Below are positions 48,189 through 59,300 of a stretch of DNA of 64,000 nucleotides, in pieces (within the stretch, counting starts at the first letter, position 1; every line of letters begins with the position of its first letter). A program made the position numbers and the translations under genes. A model generated the notes under the pieces. It ran no database searches. It was not told where the DNA came from and saw only the letters and a program-made list of their open reading frames with translations. Source of the DNA: Steromphala cineraria (lineage: Eukaryota; Mollusca; Gastropoda; Trochida; Trochidae); assembly GCA_916613615.1 (NCBI GenBank), contig OU744725.1:61636575-61700574 (forward strand), read 5' to 3'.

Positions 48189-48602
48189 AACCATATTTGT
48201 TACAATTACCTTACCATTACAGACGCTGGTTAACTAAGTTTAGAACTTCAAACCATAGGCTTCCCATTGAAACAGGACGCTGGTCCGGCATTCAAAAATG
48301 TAATAGAACCTGCCAATTTTGTACAACTATTGTATGCGATGAACTTCACTTTTTATTATACTGCCCAGCACTACATTCCTTCAGATGTCAATTCCTTCCC
48401 CAATATTTCTGTAAACATCCTCATATTGACAAATTTGTATATTTAATGAAATGTGATTATCCGCCACTTAACACGAAAATTGCTCAATTTATCAAAACTG
48501 GACTTTGTACACTGTTTTAGTATGTATGTAAATGCTGTATGTTCTCTATGTCACTTTGTGTGATTCTCGAGAATAAAATTTCTGTTCTGTTCTGTTCTGT
48601 TC
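48189..48602 (+). mobile_element. 5'-truncated LINE with (TTCTG)n tail and target duplication
   Basis: 414 bases inserted in the third 113-bp unit, flanked by TGATACA on both sides (48182-48188, 48603-48609). It ends in a (TTCTG)n tail after an AATAAA-like AGAATAAAATT. The encoded part is the LINE protein's C-terminus. Confidence 0.92.
48197..48520 (+). pseudogene. LINE ORF2 C-terminal fragment (zinc-finger region)
   Basis: An open 107-codon frame with no true start: the left end is the insertion boundary. It encodes RRWLTKFRTSNHRLPIETGR, then CNRTCQFC...CDELHFLLYCPAL. This Cys2-x-Asp-Glu-x-His-Phe-x3-Cys-Pro arrangement follows the reverse transcriptase in many animal non-LTR retrotransposons. 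The reverse transcriptase and endonuclease are absent because of 5' truncation. The frame is intact to its TAG, consistent with recent insertion. Confidence 0.85.
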
Positions 48603-48730
48603 TGATACAGATTGGATTTAATTGGATCATTAAGTGGCTAGCCTAATATCTCCACATACCAATCAAATCTGATAATCTTCATATATTTGTGGACAGCAGT
48701 CAATATAATGTTTTAAACTTTCTATTGCAG

Positions 48731-48802
48731 GATGTAATCAGAGTGGAAGCTAATCCAGGATATGAGTTAGTGATCAGTGCTGGAGTGTGGGGCAGTCTGT
48801 GA
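48731..48802 (+). CDS. Probable terminal coding exon of an unidentified gene
   Basis: A pyrimidine-rich acceptor, CTTTCTATTGCAG, ends at 48730. It is followed by 23 codons in frame with the first base, DVIRVEANPGYELVISAGVW then GSL, and a TGA at 48800-48802. The composition is protein-like, not the F/I/Y/N-rich output typical of random AT-rich frames. A long 3' untranslated region and an AATAAA follow. The upstream exon was not found and may lie far upstream, behind a long intron. The phase of the splice is inferred. I do not recognise the protein. Confidence 0.4.
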   Translation, partial: DVIRVEANPGYELVISAGVWGSL

Positions 48803-49935
48803 TATTCCACATGCAGTTCAGTGCTGAATTGTTAAACTCAACTAAGGAACAAACCCTCAAGAAACTATCACATCTCTTATTCAGGGATATTGTGAACAAT
48901 ACAATGGCGCCTTCAAACTCTTTGAAACAATTTAACAGCAAGTTATGCTGTATTCAGAAAATAATTTGACAAAAACTAGTTATGATAATTTGAGGAGTTT
49001 ATTCATTGTTTTGACATTTAGTGATTGCTACAGTATACTATCCCTAGCATCATCAAATAGGTATGAGTTAAACCTGATGGTATGGGTGGTGAAAGTAACA
49101 CAAGCTTAAAATTGATAAGTTTAAATGTAGTCCATTTAAGTTAATTTATCCCAATTTTATAGTCAGACAGTAAAACAAATTTGAACAGGATTAAATCTAA
49201 ATTGGACAATATCAACAGCGGCAAAGAGATAAAAACTTGAATTACTTGTTTTATAATGGTGAAATAGTATTGTTTAGATGTTTTATGTTAAAATAGGTTT
49301 GACCAGCCCCTATTTGTATTACTAATATTAACAAATAAATTCTAGTTCACTTTCATTACTTTTATATAAATAAAGAGGTCTACAGATTTTATTGCCAAGG
49401 GCCCCAGAACATATTATAATTTGAGATAGAGCTTTGATATCTTTCACTTTTTGGTTTTGAGAGAACTGAAGATCACTTTCTGATTGAAATTGTTGAATAT
49501 CTCCCCTTAATCATAGTTTAATAAGTGTCATTTTGTTATCAGGAATTCATGTTTTTAGAGTTTGTATTGATAAAATTCCTTTACAAAAATGAAATAAAAT
49601 TATCATCAATATATAATCTGCAGTTTATATTTTATTTTTTGGCTGATGTGGGTTTTATTTCTTCGAGATATTGTACCTTTGTTAATAAACTATCTAAAAT
49701 GAGCATTTAGAATAACAAAATTGCCAAAAAACACCTTAGAGATGACAAAAGGATCATTCAACGAATTGAAAGTTTTATGATACATGTAATATACAAGCAG
49801 TATGGGGTTGTGCAGTTGTTGTCAAGTAAGCAGGAAAGGGCTGAGACATGGCAATATTGTAAACAGTAAAGAGTTAATCAGCTAAATGCTTTATATGTTC
49901 AACACTTGAAATAAATATAGTTCTACTTGTTTCTT
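48803..49935 (+). other. Putative 3' untranslated region with poly(A) signal
   Basis: AT-rich, no repeats recognised. AATAAA at 49910-49915 is followed within 10-40 bases by a T/GT-rich segment (TTTCTTTGGTTTGTTTTAAT), the normal layout of a polyadenylation site. Its link to the exon at 48731 is inferred. Confidence 0.35.
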
Positions 49936-50308
49936 TGGTTTGTTTTAATGTGTTTTTATCCCAATTCAATGCTGGTGGATTTAATTTTATAGTTTGTTGT
50001 TTACATGTACATGAATATATCTGCATTCAGTGGTCTGTCCTGAACATTCCAACAGTATGTACAGACTCAGTGTCAACATAATTTGCTGTCTTAAGAACAT
50101 GCATTTTTGGATTTGCCACTTTCAAATGAATTTGATTTTTTTTCCATTTCTTTGAAATCTTAAAAATGTGCCCCTTGCACATTGCCATAAGCAATAGGCA
50201 CAAGTCAAGATATTCATCAATTTGCTGATGTGCCTTTTGTATTTTCTAATTGTACGGTGTTTACTGTCTTTGGTTTCTAAGTAAAGCAACTTGAAATTGT
50301 ATATCCAC

Positions 50309-50672
50309 TAGGGATGTCACGATACAGGTCCATTTCAATACGATACACATCACGATACTGAGGTCACGATATGATACATATCGCTGATACACTAAATGCG
50401 ACATTATTACGGTAAGATAAAAAAATTCAGGGATATAATCTAATATTCCTAAAGAGACTTATCTGAGTAACCAACATTTAAACACAACTTCTTCATGAAA
50501 AAGTCATTTAATGCTATCTTAACAAGGAATCTAATCAACTCTGGATTTCTTGACTTGATTTTCACAAAAATATGAACGATATTCACTAAAATTTGTATCA
50601 CGATACAGTTGACTGTATCGTGAACTGTACCGCGACGAGGCATCAATGCATCGGTGTATCGTGACATCCCTA
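50309..50672. mobile_element. hAT MITE with perfect 8-bp target duplication
   Basis: 364 bp. Ends TAGGGATGTCACGATAC and its complement GTATCGTGACATCCCTA. The duplication ATATCCAC occurs at 50301-50308 and 50673-50680. Subterminal regions repeat CACGATAC many times, likely transposase-binding sites. The 72-codon minus frame inside is incidental. Confidence 0.93.
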
Positions 50673-50680
50673 ATATCCAC

Positions 50681-51443
50681 TGCAGAACTTGGTATTTGCA
50701 AGGTCTAATTTAGCATAACCTGATATGTCGAGCAATAATTGTTTTCAAATGTTTGAAAATATATCTTTTAATGTTTTAAACTCAGCTTGTAGATATTTAA
50801 CAAATCTAAATCTGTATTAACCTTTAACACAATCTTCAACACCATATTAACAAACTAACTTTAGACAATATTGTTTTATTCATGATAAATCAAAAGGAAA
50901 ATGCATCTCAAAATACAAAATACTGATTAGGTTTTTCATGTGGCTTGATATCTTCCCCTGCTGTCCTCACTCCCATATTTCCTGCCTGTATCCACCCACA
51001 ATTTCTTCTCTCTTCTCTTGAAATCCTTTCTTCTTTCTGGAATTCATATAAAGAATTTATATTGATAAAGTGACAGAACTAGTTATGTAATTGAATTTGC
51101 AAAAAAATTATCTTGATGAGCAAGAAAACTTTGCAGAACTTTTGAATTGACAATTTAGAAATATTGTCTATTGGAGGAGACACATACCATAAACTTTTTT
51201 TTAATGAACTTTTGATCAGATAAAAGCAAGCAAGTTTTCAGTTCATAATTGTTATATATGATGGGTGCAACATGTTGGTTGGTCAATACATTAGGATAAT
51301 GTCCTAACCTCCAAACTAAATATGGTTTGGAAGGTTTTAACCACATATTTTTTTAATATTTCATTTATTATTTGTTTATATCAGTATTCCATTTAATTAT
51401 CTATTTTGTCTAGCTAACAGCTTAGTGGTTATACATATGATAA
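50681..51443. other. No recognisable gene
   Basis: AT-rich sequence up to the assembly gap. Confidence 0.35.
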
Positions 51444-51943
51444 NNNNNNNNNNNNNNNNNNNNNNNNNNNNNNNNNNNNNNNNNNNNNNNNNNNNNNNNN
51501 NNNNNNNNNNNNNNNNNNNNNNNNNNNNNNNNNNNNNNNNNNNNNNNNNNNNNNNNNNNNNNNNNNNNNNNNNNNNNNNNNNNNNNNNNNNNNNNNNNNN
51601 NNNNNNNNNNNNNNNNNNNNNNNNNNNNNNNNNNNNNNNNNNNNNNNNNNNNNNNNNNNNNNNNNNNNNNNNNNNNNNNNNNNNNNNNNNNNNNNNNNNN
51701 NNNNNNNNNNNNNNNNNNNNNNNNNNNNNNNNNNNNNNNNNNNNNNNNNNNNNNNNNNNNNNNNNNNNNNNNNNNNNNNNNNNNNNNNNNNNNNNNNNNN
51801 NNNNNNNNNNNNNNNNNNNNNNNNNNNNNNNNNNNNNNNNNNNNNNNNNNNNNNNNNNNNNNNNNNNNNNNNNNNNNNNNNNNNNNNNNNNNNNNNNNNN
51901 NNNNNNNNNNNNNNNNNNNNNNNNNNNNNNNNNNNNNNNNNNN
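51444..51943. other. Assembly gap (500 N)
   Basis: Exactly 500 undetermined bases, typical of a fixed-size scaffold gap. True length and contents are unknown, so continuity across it is not certain. Confidence 0.99.
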
Positions 51944-52204
51944 TCCTTGATTTGCATATTATTTAGCTTCTAAACGTCTCGAAACACCAGTTGACGACTT
52001 TCATTCAAATCATATCACATATGCAAAATTCCAAATATACGACAATGATTAGTTTTCAAATAAAAAATCGAACATGTTTCCACGTGTGTGTCAAACGCCA
52101 AATCATTCGTAATTCGATTACATGTCTATGAATACTAGCACGCGGTATGTATCAGTTTCAACACTTTTAACTCAACTTTTTGCTATTATCTGTTCTACGA
52201 AAGT

Positions 52205-52545
52205 TTCTAAACTTTTGATCCATTGACAACCGTCATTGTCCGGATTTCGATCAGAATCCGAACTAATTATACCACTATTAAGGCACTTTTTTAACAAACA
52301 TGTACGTTTGATTCATTGACGATCGTCATTGTCCGGATTTCGATCAGATTCTAAACTTTATACCATTATTAAGGCACTTTCTTAACTTACATGTACGTTT
52401 GATTCATTGACGATCGTCATTGTCCGGATTTTGATCAGATTCCAAACTTTATACTGTTAGTAAGGCATTTTCTTACCTTACGTTTGATTCATTGACGATC
52501 GTCATTGTCCGGATTTTGATCAGATTCCAAACTTTATATACCATT
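52205..52545 (+). repeat. ~90-bp minisatellite, four units
   Basis: Units share TTTGATTCATTGACGATCGT, CATTGTCCGGATTTYGATCA and TTAAGGCACTTTCTTA. Starts of CATTGAC lie at 52221, 52314, 52405 and 52490 (spacing 93, 91, 85). ATTGACGATCGTCAT is itself nearly palindromic. Confidence 0.93.
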
Positions 52546-52624
52546 ATTTTGTCATTCTTATGAACCGTTTGCATAATAATGATATTTTAAGCACTGAAAA
52601 GTCGGCACTTCTCGATAAAATAAT

Positions 52625-52790
52625 ACCAAGAAGAAGAAGAAGAAGAGTATTTTATTTATGTGTCACATGCTGTACATATATATATATCACAATATAAAAA
52701 GCTGTTAAAAGTCAGCACCCAGCCATAAGGCTTACGAGACACAAACATACAATTACAATTACAAATTCATAATACCATTCCCGTAAACCA
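52625..52790 (-). mobile_element. LINE 3'-end-like relic, antisense
   Basis: An AGA run, then GTATTTTATTTATGTGTCAC, CAGCCATAAGGCTTACGAG and ACAATTACAATTACAAATTC. Resembles the antisense 3' end of CR1/L2-type LINEs. No ORF. Confidence 0.35.
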
Positions 52791-54659
52791 ACGGAGGGTG
52801 GCTTTCATTCAGAACTTATCGCGGTGCTTGTCCTTGATTTATGGTTGGTTGTGATCCGGGGCTTCGTGCCATAAATAGTAAATGTCGAGAGTCGTATTTG
52901 TCAAGCATGATAAAAGTAGTGTCCTTCAAACGTTCTCTACATCGTCATATCGGACCACATTCTTTGATCGCATATATTAGATTTAAAGCCCCTTTATCAA
53001 ACTGCAATATTTATTGTTACTGTATTCGTTGTATTTTTAGTATTATTTTGCGACCAACCATGAGAAGATCGGACCAAAATTCCTTAAATAGGAGACAGTT
53101 ACGAAAATGACCAAAACGTAAGCCCCGGCATGGCGACATGAGGCGAATCAAGTGTGACCATCTCACAATTTCCGGTTCCTAAATATACGCTTGAAAGCCG
53201 TCTTTGTCGCGCAAGACTAGATTTTCTGTTCATTTTATCCGAATAATGCACTAGTTGGCAGTTGATACCCATTGGACGCATTTGCGGTAACTGTGACACG
53301 GCGTCACGGATGGGTTCGTTAAAAGCTATGACACTTGCAAAGGGTACTGTACTTTTGACGTCGAATTAAGGAATGTTATTGTTGATTAAAACATGTTAAT
53401 ATGATATCAAACTTTCGACGAAACATTTTTCTACCGAGTGATATATTTCATTTCTCAATAGCTAAATTTCCTCACGAACCGCATGCAAGTATGACAATGG
53501 GCCTATCATATCAATAGTTGTACTTTTGATATTGTATTCGGATTCTGATATTTCATATCTATAAATGTTTTGATACATTATGCGCATCACATCGATATGC
53601 CCATGTTGAACTACTTAGACTACGCTACTAGAAGCTCATGGTTGGTATAGATCTAACAGAACACAAATCCCCATGTACTAAAACACAATAGACCATAAGT
53701 AGTTAGTTCTGCGTTCATATCCAAAAGATGGTTTTATCTCAAGATCATTAACAGCATAATGGAAAAAAATTGTCATCTGTTAATTAAAAATACGAAGTAG
53801 AGATTTTCTAAATCCGTAGCAGATGAAACCGACTCGCGCCTATTATGTAAATTTCCGTAATATTATGTTTTCAATCTGAATAGTTTTATATTATGTAAAG
53901 AATAACTATAATGTTGAACTGTTGATCATCATTTAATTAGATTGCGTTAAAACTACTCTCAAGTTTGCATACTCGGGCGAGTTCAGCTAGTATATTCAAG
54001 TGGGCATACCAGATGGTCGATTATATGTAATAGTAGGTATATTCTTTGCATGGGTGATCTGCTCTTATAATCTACAGTGTCATAGTGACAAAATGGTTGT
54101 CTATAATATCACCGTATGCCGTCAGTTATATTAGTCAGATTCACGGCCTGTCAATTTGGATATATTTAGTTTAGTTTAAATTTAATCATGATGATATTCC
54201 ATTTTAAATAGTTTAAAGATTAAAAGGATCTGAGTTCTGAGGCATTTTGCAGATATTCAATAAAATAATATTTTATCATTGAATAAATAGATGGATGAAT
54301 GAATGAACGAACGAATAAATAAATAAATTTAAACTGTGTCAAAGGCTTATCTCACTTAATATGTTGCACGACAATTTTGACAAGTTACTTTGGAGTGGTA
54401 TCGAGTAATGCATAAGTTTAAGTATAAATGTTTCTAAGAATCGGTATTACAGCTTGAAAACGGCGTCCAATAAACATTACATTATTTAAAGAATGTATTC
54501 TTCTAAATCTGGACCTCAGACAAACTAACTGTAACTGGACTAAAGATTAATTTTAATCAGACTGGTTATATTCATTAGCCTTTCATTACACAGAGCTATT
54601 TCCAACCACGCTTGTTCTGTGAGACGCGGCAGGAATCAATGAATAGGACTGTACGTACA
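52791..54659. other. Upstream flank of the TMEM45-like gene
   Basis: 52,800-53,340 is richer in CpG than the surroundings and has open frames of 89 (+) and 66 (-) codons without motifs. A (GAAT)n/(AAAT)n microsatellite lies at 54292-54330. No gene supported. Confidence 0.35.
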
Positions 54660-54750
54660 AGTCACGTGACTCAAATATGGCGGCGGACTGATAGCAGTCG
54701 ACGCTAGTGTAGCGAGGTGGATATACGACATATCAACTGGCGGCGCGGGG
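54660..54750 (+). promoter_or_regulatory. Probable TATA-less promoter of the TMEM45-like gene
   Basis: A GC- and CpG-rich island in AT-rich DNA. It contains CACGTGAC (E-box/USF-type) and AAATATGGCGGCGG, matching the YY1-type element often found at transcription starts. The donor site of a non-coding exon lies just downstream. Confidence 0.5.
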
Positions 54751-54802
54751 ATAAATTAGTCAACTATTCTGTCGAACGCACGGCTTTGTTTGGCATCACA
54801 AG
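54690..54802 (+). other. Predicted non-coding exon 1 of the TMEM45-like gene
   Basis: Ends at CACAAG|GTAAGA, a consensus donor, with no long frame. The start is approximate. It would splice to the acceptor at 57783. Additional exons inside the 3-kb intron (for example near 55,130-55,370) cannot be ruled out. Confidence 0.5.
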
Positions 54803-57783
54803 GTAAGATAGGTGTAATCATATTCACTTGGTGCATTGCAAAAATGACGGGGAATGGTGTCTCCGATTCCAAGTGACAATCTAACAGTAAAAACTAAAAA
54901 AGTAACAACACTGCCTAAATATTGACACCCGAAATTTCGCGCTGTTCGTCTTGTTGACTATATTTCGGAAATGCTTGAAGATCATATAGCGTTTGTGAAT
55001 AAAAAGCGAAAACAATGAACTGCAAGTTCCCTGTTCGCAACACCTGTAACGAGTTCTGTTTCCCGAAAAAAATGTTTATTATTTGAAAGACTCCATCGCA
55101 GCGTATCTTCTGACACGGATGGATACGCGGCCCACATCACGTAGCCACCCGTCTGTCGGGTAGACCTACAGAAGCACTCAAGCGGCTACTGCTACTTTCA
55201 ATAGGTCCACGCAGTCCGCCTTTACGTTTATTGATCCATGCATTCCAGCATAGAACAGGTAGAGTTGCCTTAGAAATCACACCTGTATATCCACACCAAA
55301 TCCGTTTTGGTGTAATTGCAATTACCTAGACTGGAGAACAATTCCCAGAAATATTACAAGAATCAACAGAAAGGTTTGTGAATTAGTTTGAGTTCCCAAT
55401 TTTAGTCTTTTAGAATTCTTCATTGGATTAATTGTAGTCCTAGGCTCTGTATCAGCAAATATGGTTTGTATTGATTATTGTAGAGAATATTGACTGAGTG
55501 GAAACACTGTAACACTGTATAAATATGTTGAGAAATGCTTAGATAAGGTTCTATAACTATTCAATCCATCATTTTTTATGTAAGCCTGTGTAGGGAATAA
55601 TGTTGTATTCTGTTTTATGGCTCTACTTTCATAGAATAAAGATATTACTGCTTACCATTGAGTTAAATATGACTTGTGACATATTTTTCCTCCCACTCTG
55701 GTAATACAAAATTCATCCTCATTTCATAAAATTCTTATCACACATTGCCTAGGGTATTAGTCTTTATTTGATTCGAATAATCAATTAAAAAAAGAGAGAT
55801 AATGAGATATTGTTTAACTCTGTGTTGATCCGTAACCATGTATTGTACATCTCTTTAAACCTTTTGGGGTCAAGCTTTCATTCTCAGCGATTCTTCTGTT
55901 TGTGTTATTTGCTAAATGAACCTTTTAGTCTCATTTTGATCTCAGGTATAACCTAAACAGTTATAAAATTTAAAGATAATATTTTCTTAAAATGAAAAAT
56001 AAATGAGTAATCAGAAAACAAGTTTAATGTGACATTTTGTAATTATTTGTTTTACACTGTTTGAACAGCTGTTAAAAGTTTCTACATTGTAGCCACTTCT
56101 ATGACTTCTGAAAGTGTAGTACAGTGTTCAGGGATGTAAAACATGATTTATGAAGGTACTCAAGATCTCAACCCTGTGTCCTTTGATATCAAATATATCG
56201 TCTGTTGATAAAAGTAAAAATAGATAACAACCTCAGCACGACTCAAATATTTGTAACCTTTGTCAACTTCTATTGAAATGTTCGATATCAGAATACATGA
56301 AAAGGGATGGCTCTGAATATTAGATACAGGGGTATTTATTTGGTTCATTGCTTTGTTTCTCAATTACTCCTTTCATATTTATTACAAAGATTCTGTGTAC
56401 AGCCGCTTAATATTTGACTGAGTAACATTACCAGTCTGCTAAAGATTGACCGTGTAAAGAAGTAAAATTTTAATATTATTCTGTTGGGATAACAACAAAT
56501 TTGAAAGTCCAACTGAGTGGAGTTGGAACCCCACATACGTGAAAGTCAATATTTTGACATTTTCATCTTCAGAGCACAGTTGATTTTAATCAGTTTGGTA
56601 ACAGTAGAATCATTGTAAGCTGACTGATGTTGATGTTTGTGTCCTAGATTTTGACCTTGTGAATCTCATCCCAGATATTGACCCTTATGAATCCAATCCT
56701 AGATATTGACCTTGTGAATCCCATCCTAGATATTGACCTTAGTTAATGTGAATCCCATTCTAGATATTGACCTTGTGAATCCCATCCTAGATATTGACCT
56801 TGTGAATCCCATCCTACATATTGACCTTGTGAATCCCATCCTAGATTTTGACCTTATGAATCCCATCCTAGATATTGACCTTGTAAATCCCATCCTACAT
56901 ATTGACCTTGTGAATCCCATCCTAGATATTGACCTTGTAAATCCCATCCTACATATTGACCTTGTGAATCCCATCCTAGATATTGACCTTGTGAATCTCA
57001 TCCCAGATATTGACCCTTATCAATCCAATCCTAGATATTGACCTTGTGAATCTCATCCTAGATATTGACCTTGTGAATCCCATCCTAGATATTGACCTTG
57101 TGAATCCCATCCTAGATATTGACCTTGTGAATCCCATCCTAGATATTGACCTTGTAAATCCCATCCTAGATATTGGACTTCAGGACTAGACCACTGGGGA
57201 CTCTTCAGTTAGTAACTGCTAGGATTAGATGATATGACATGAGTATTTCTTGAATTTTAGGTTTCACATTAGAAACGGTTAGTCCCTTCAGTGCTGAAAC
57301 AACTCAAGTACCAGTGAAAGAGCATATCATGTTTATCTATTGTTCAATTAGGAATATCATCATTGTACCATAATTGTGATTAGTTCATTGTTTTTGAAGT
57401 TAAAAAAGGAAAAAAAACAACCTTTTTAATATCTTTGACTCAGATGCTTCAGATGTGAGGGGGAGTGGGATGTAAATTTCATCACACAAAGGTTCATCGT
57501 ATGATTGGAGATTGTGTAGCATCCACAATGAAAAATACATTCCCTGCAATAAAGAAGTTGACTAATCCATAGAACTCTTCCTTATTCAGAACACAATTAG
57601 GTTTCTGGGAAGCCTTCCCCGCCCATTCCCCTTTCCCCCCTCTATCTGCCCCGCCCCCTCCCCTTTCCCCCTCTATCTATATCTAACCATCCCCAACCTC
57701 CCAACTATCATCATTGTTGTTCTATTATCACTGCTACATGTTTATTAACAAGAACACTAAAATATTCTTCTCCATGTTTACAG
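54803..57783 (+). other. Predicted 5'-UTR intron, 2,981 bp
   Basis: GTAAGA donor, and TTCTCCATGTTTACAG acceptor. It contains a hairpin C-like relic at 56160-56310 (GTGTCCTTTGATATCAAATA and its partner TTCGATATCAGAATACATG) and a 27-bp minisatellite. A C-rich tract lies at 57610-57690. Confidence 0.5.
56646..57175 (+). repeat. 27-bp minisatellite in the TMEM45-like intron
   Basis: About 19-20 units of GATATTGACCTTGTGAATCC plus CATCCTA. Two interspersed variant types (TAGATATT and TACATATT) alternate in the middle. The period is a multiple of three, so nine-residue peptide repeats appear on both strands; I treat these as spurious. Confidence 0.95.
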
Positions 57784-57815
57784 GAAAATCGGTTTACTCA
57801 AGCAACTAGAGCATC

Positions 57816-58700
57816 ATGGGAACATTTGGAGGTCACGCCCTTCCCGGGTCCTTCTTCATCATATTTTCAGTATGGTACGTGGTTCGACTTTTCCAGAAGT
57901 ACTACAACAGCCGCCAGAGGAACACTCGCTTCACCTCCCAGGTAATGATGGACTGCCCGTGTCTGTGTGGCAGGCTCAAGGACATACCTGTGGAAGCATT
58001 TGTGAAAATATTCTTTATAGCCGTAGGTCTTGGATTGGAGATTTACACAGGAATGAGAAACGGGAAGTTTGTGGCAATTGGAAACGGTCAACATGCCACA
58101 ATGTTTTTCTTCTTTGGTCTCACAGGTGTGATTGACATTCTTATTTTCTACAAAGCACCAATCCCAGCAGGGGTGGACTACCTGACCTATGCTATTGCAT
58201 TTCTTGTGGAAGGAGTGCTTTTCAGGTTCCATCTTCATGGAAGGACGGATCTTGATGTGCTTATCCATACACTCTTGCTATATGTCATCTTTCTTGGAGC
58301 AGTATGTGTTTTTGTGGAGATGTATTTCAGACACAGTTTGCTTGCGGCTTTGGCAAGATGCTTTTTGATTCTCCTGCAAGGAACTTGGTTTTGGCAGATT
58401 GCTTTTATTCTGTACAATCCCAACAAGGATGCATTGCCGTGGCGACCGGACAACCATGACGACTTGATGCTTGCAACTATGTACTTTACCTGGCACTGTG
58501 GAATGAACTTTGTCTTCATTTTGCTGATTGGAGCATCCATTGCTTGCTGTTATGGGCGGGGACGCGATGGATACAAGGAGGTGGATGACGAGATAACCTT
58601 GAAGAGACTCATCCAGACGGGGTCAAATGGGCAGACTGTTGTTAGTCTTAATGATGATAGTGACAGTGATGTTGAATTTCAAAAGGCTTTGTCCAATTAG
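57816..58700 (+). CDS. TMEM45: TMEM45-like (DUF716) multi-pass membrane protein
   Basis: A complete 294-residue protein. Family landmarks are GHALPGSFF (6-14), QHATM (92-96), EGVLFRFHLHGRTDLD with IHTLLLY (132-156) and LQGTWFWQIAFILY (187-200). Seven hydrophobic segments lie near 10-26, 60-77, 94-112, 119-139, 149-169, 175-200 and 219-246. The acidic C-terminus DDSDSDVEFQKAL resembles the tail of vertebrate TMEM45B. Length matches the family (~275-300). Members sit in cellular membranes; molecular activity is poorly defined. The ATG has a strong context (A at -3, G at +4) and follows a splice acceptor 32 bases upstream. The whole coding region is one exon, unlike the multi-exon vertebrate genes. 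No frameshift. Distinction between TMEM45A and B types is not meaningful here. Confidence 0.93.
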   Translation: MGTFGGHALPGSFFIIFSVWYVVRLFQKYYNSRQRNTRFTSQVMMDCPCLCGRLKDIPVEAFVKIFFIAVGLGLEIYTGMRNGKFVAIGNGQHATMFFFFGLTGVIDILIFYKAPIPAGVDYLTYAIAFLVEGVLFRFHLHGRTDLDVLIHTLLLYVIFLGAVCVFVEMYFRHSLLAALARCFLILLQGTWFWQIAFILYNPNKDALPWRPDNHDDLMLATMYFTWHCGMNFVFILLIGASIACCYGRGRDGYKEVDDEITLKRLIQTGSNGQTVVSLNDDSDSDVEFQKALSN

Positions 58701-59300
58701 TTTTTTTGTTTGTTTATCAAATCACCTATCAGAAAACCATCCACGGTTACTTGCATTTATTGTTATTTGTTACTCTTAGCTTTCATTCTCATACAACAGT
58801 GGAAATCTTAAGTAATTATACAATCCTTATTTGAAAAAAGATTTATGATGTCCAAATTGTGAGTTCAAGTTCCCAGCTCAATACAAGATTAGACCTTATC
58901 TTGGTGTATGTTGTGACCTTTAGCAAGCCATTATTGATTTGTATGGATATAAGAAATGTTGTGATTACGTTTTTCATATGGTATCATACAAATGCTTTAG
59001 TATATCGGAAAAGTGTCTTTAGTTAAAATCAATTTTGTTATTTTTTGGAATGTTTGATCTGGAATTTTTTAAAGGTCTGGTTTTTGAAAACATTGACATA
59101 CCGGTACAATAATTGAATTCATGTAAATCAAAATAATGTGGTTACAGATTTTATTTTCCAGATACATATTTATTTATTTGTTACAAACTGATAACATATC
59201 AATCATAACTTTCCACATATTTTAAAGTACAAATCTAATATTCACTGCAGGTTGTTTTCCATAGTATTTACAAATAAATTGTAATTGAAAATGATGTATC
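58701..59300 (+). other. TMEM45-like 3' untranslated region
   Basis: AT-rich. The first good AATAAA is at 59273-59278 (CAAATAAATTG); alternatives are at 59798 and 62043. The end used cannot be decided from sequence alone. Confidence 0.4.

Larger units (their letters stand above)
47938..48694 (+). repeat. 113-bp tandem triplication
   Basis: Units at 47938-48050, 48051-48163 and 48164-48188 + 48603-48694 share TTTATTTTGATACAGATTGG, AGTGGCTAGCCTAATATCTC and ATCTTCATATATTTGTGGAC, and are almost identical. The third unit is split by a LINE insertion. Confidence 0.95.

Noticed and set aside
51397..51973. Open frames across the N gap
   Set aside because: Made of undetermined bases.
52841..53299. 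Opposed open frames in a CpG-richer patch
   Set aside because: Neither product has a recognisable motif; composition alone is not enough.
56726..57164. Repetitive open frames on both strands
   Set aside because: Artefact of a 27-bp repeat whose period is divisible by three.
57867..58540. Antisense and shifted frames within the TMEM45 coding exon
   Set aside because: Shadows of the real gene, which has clear family motifs in its own frame.
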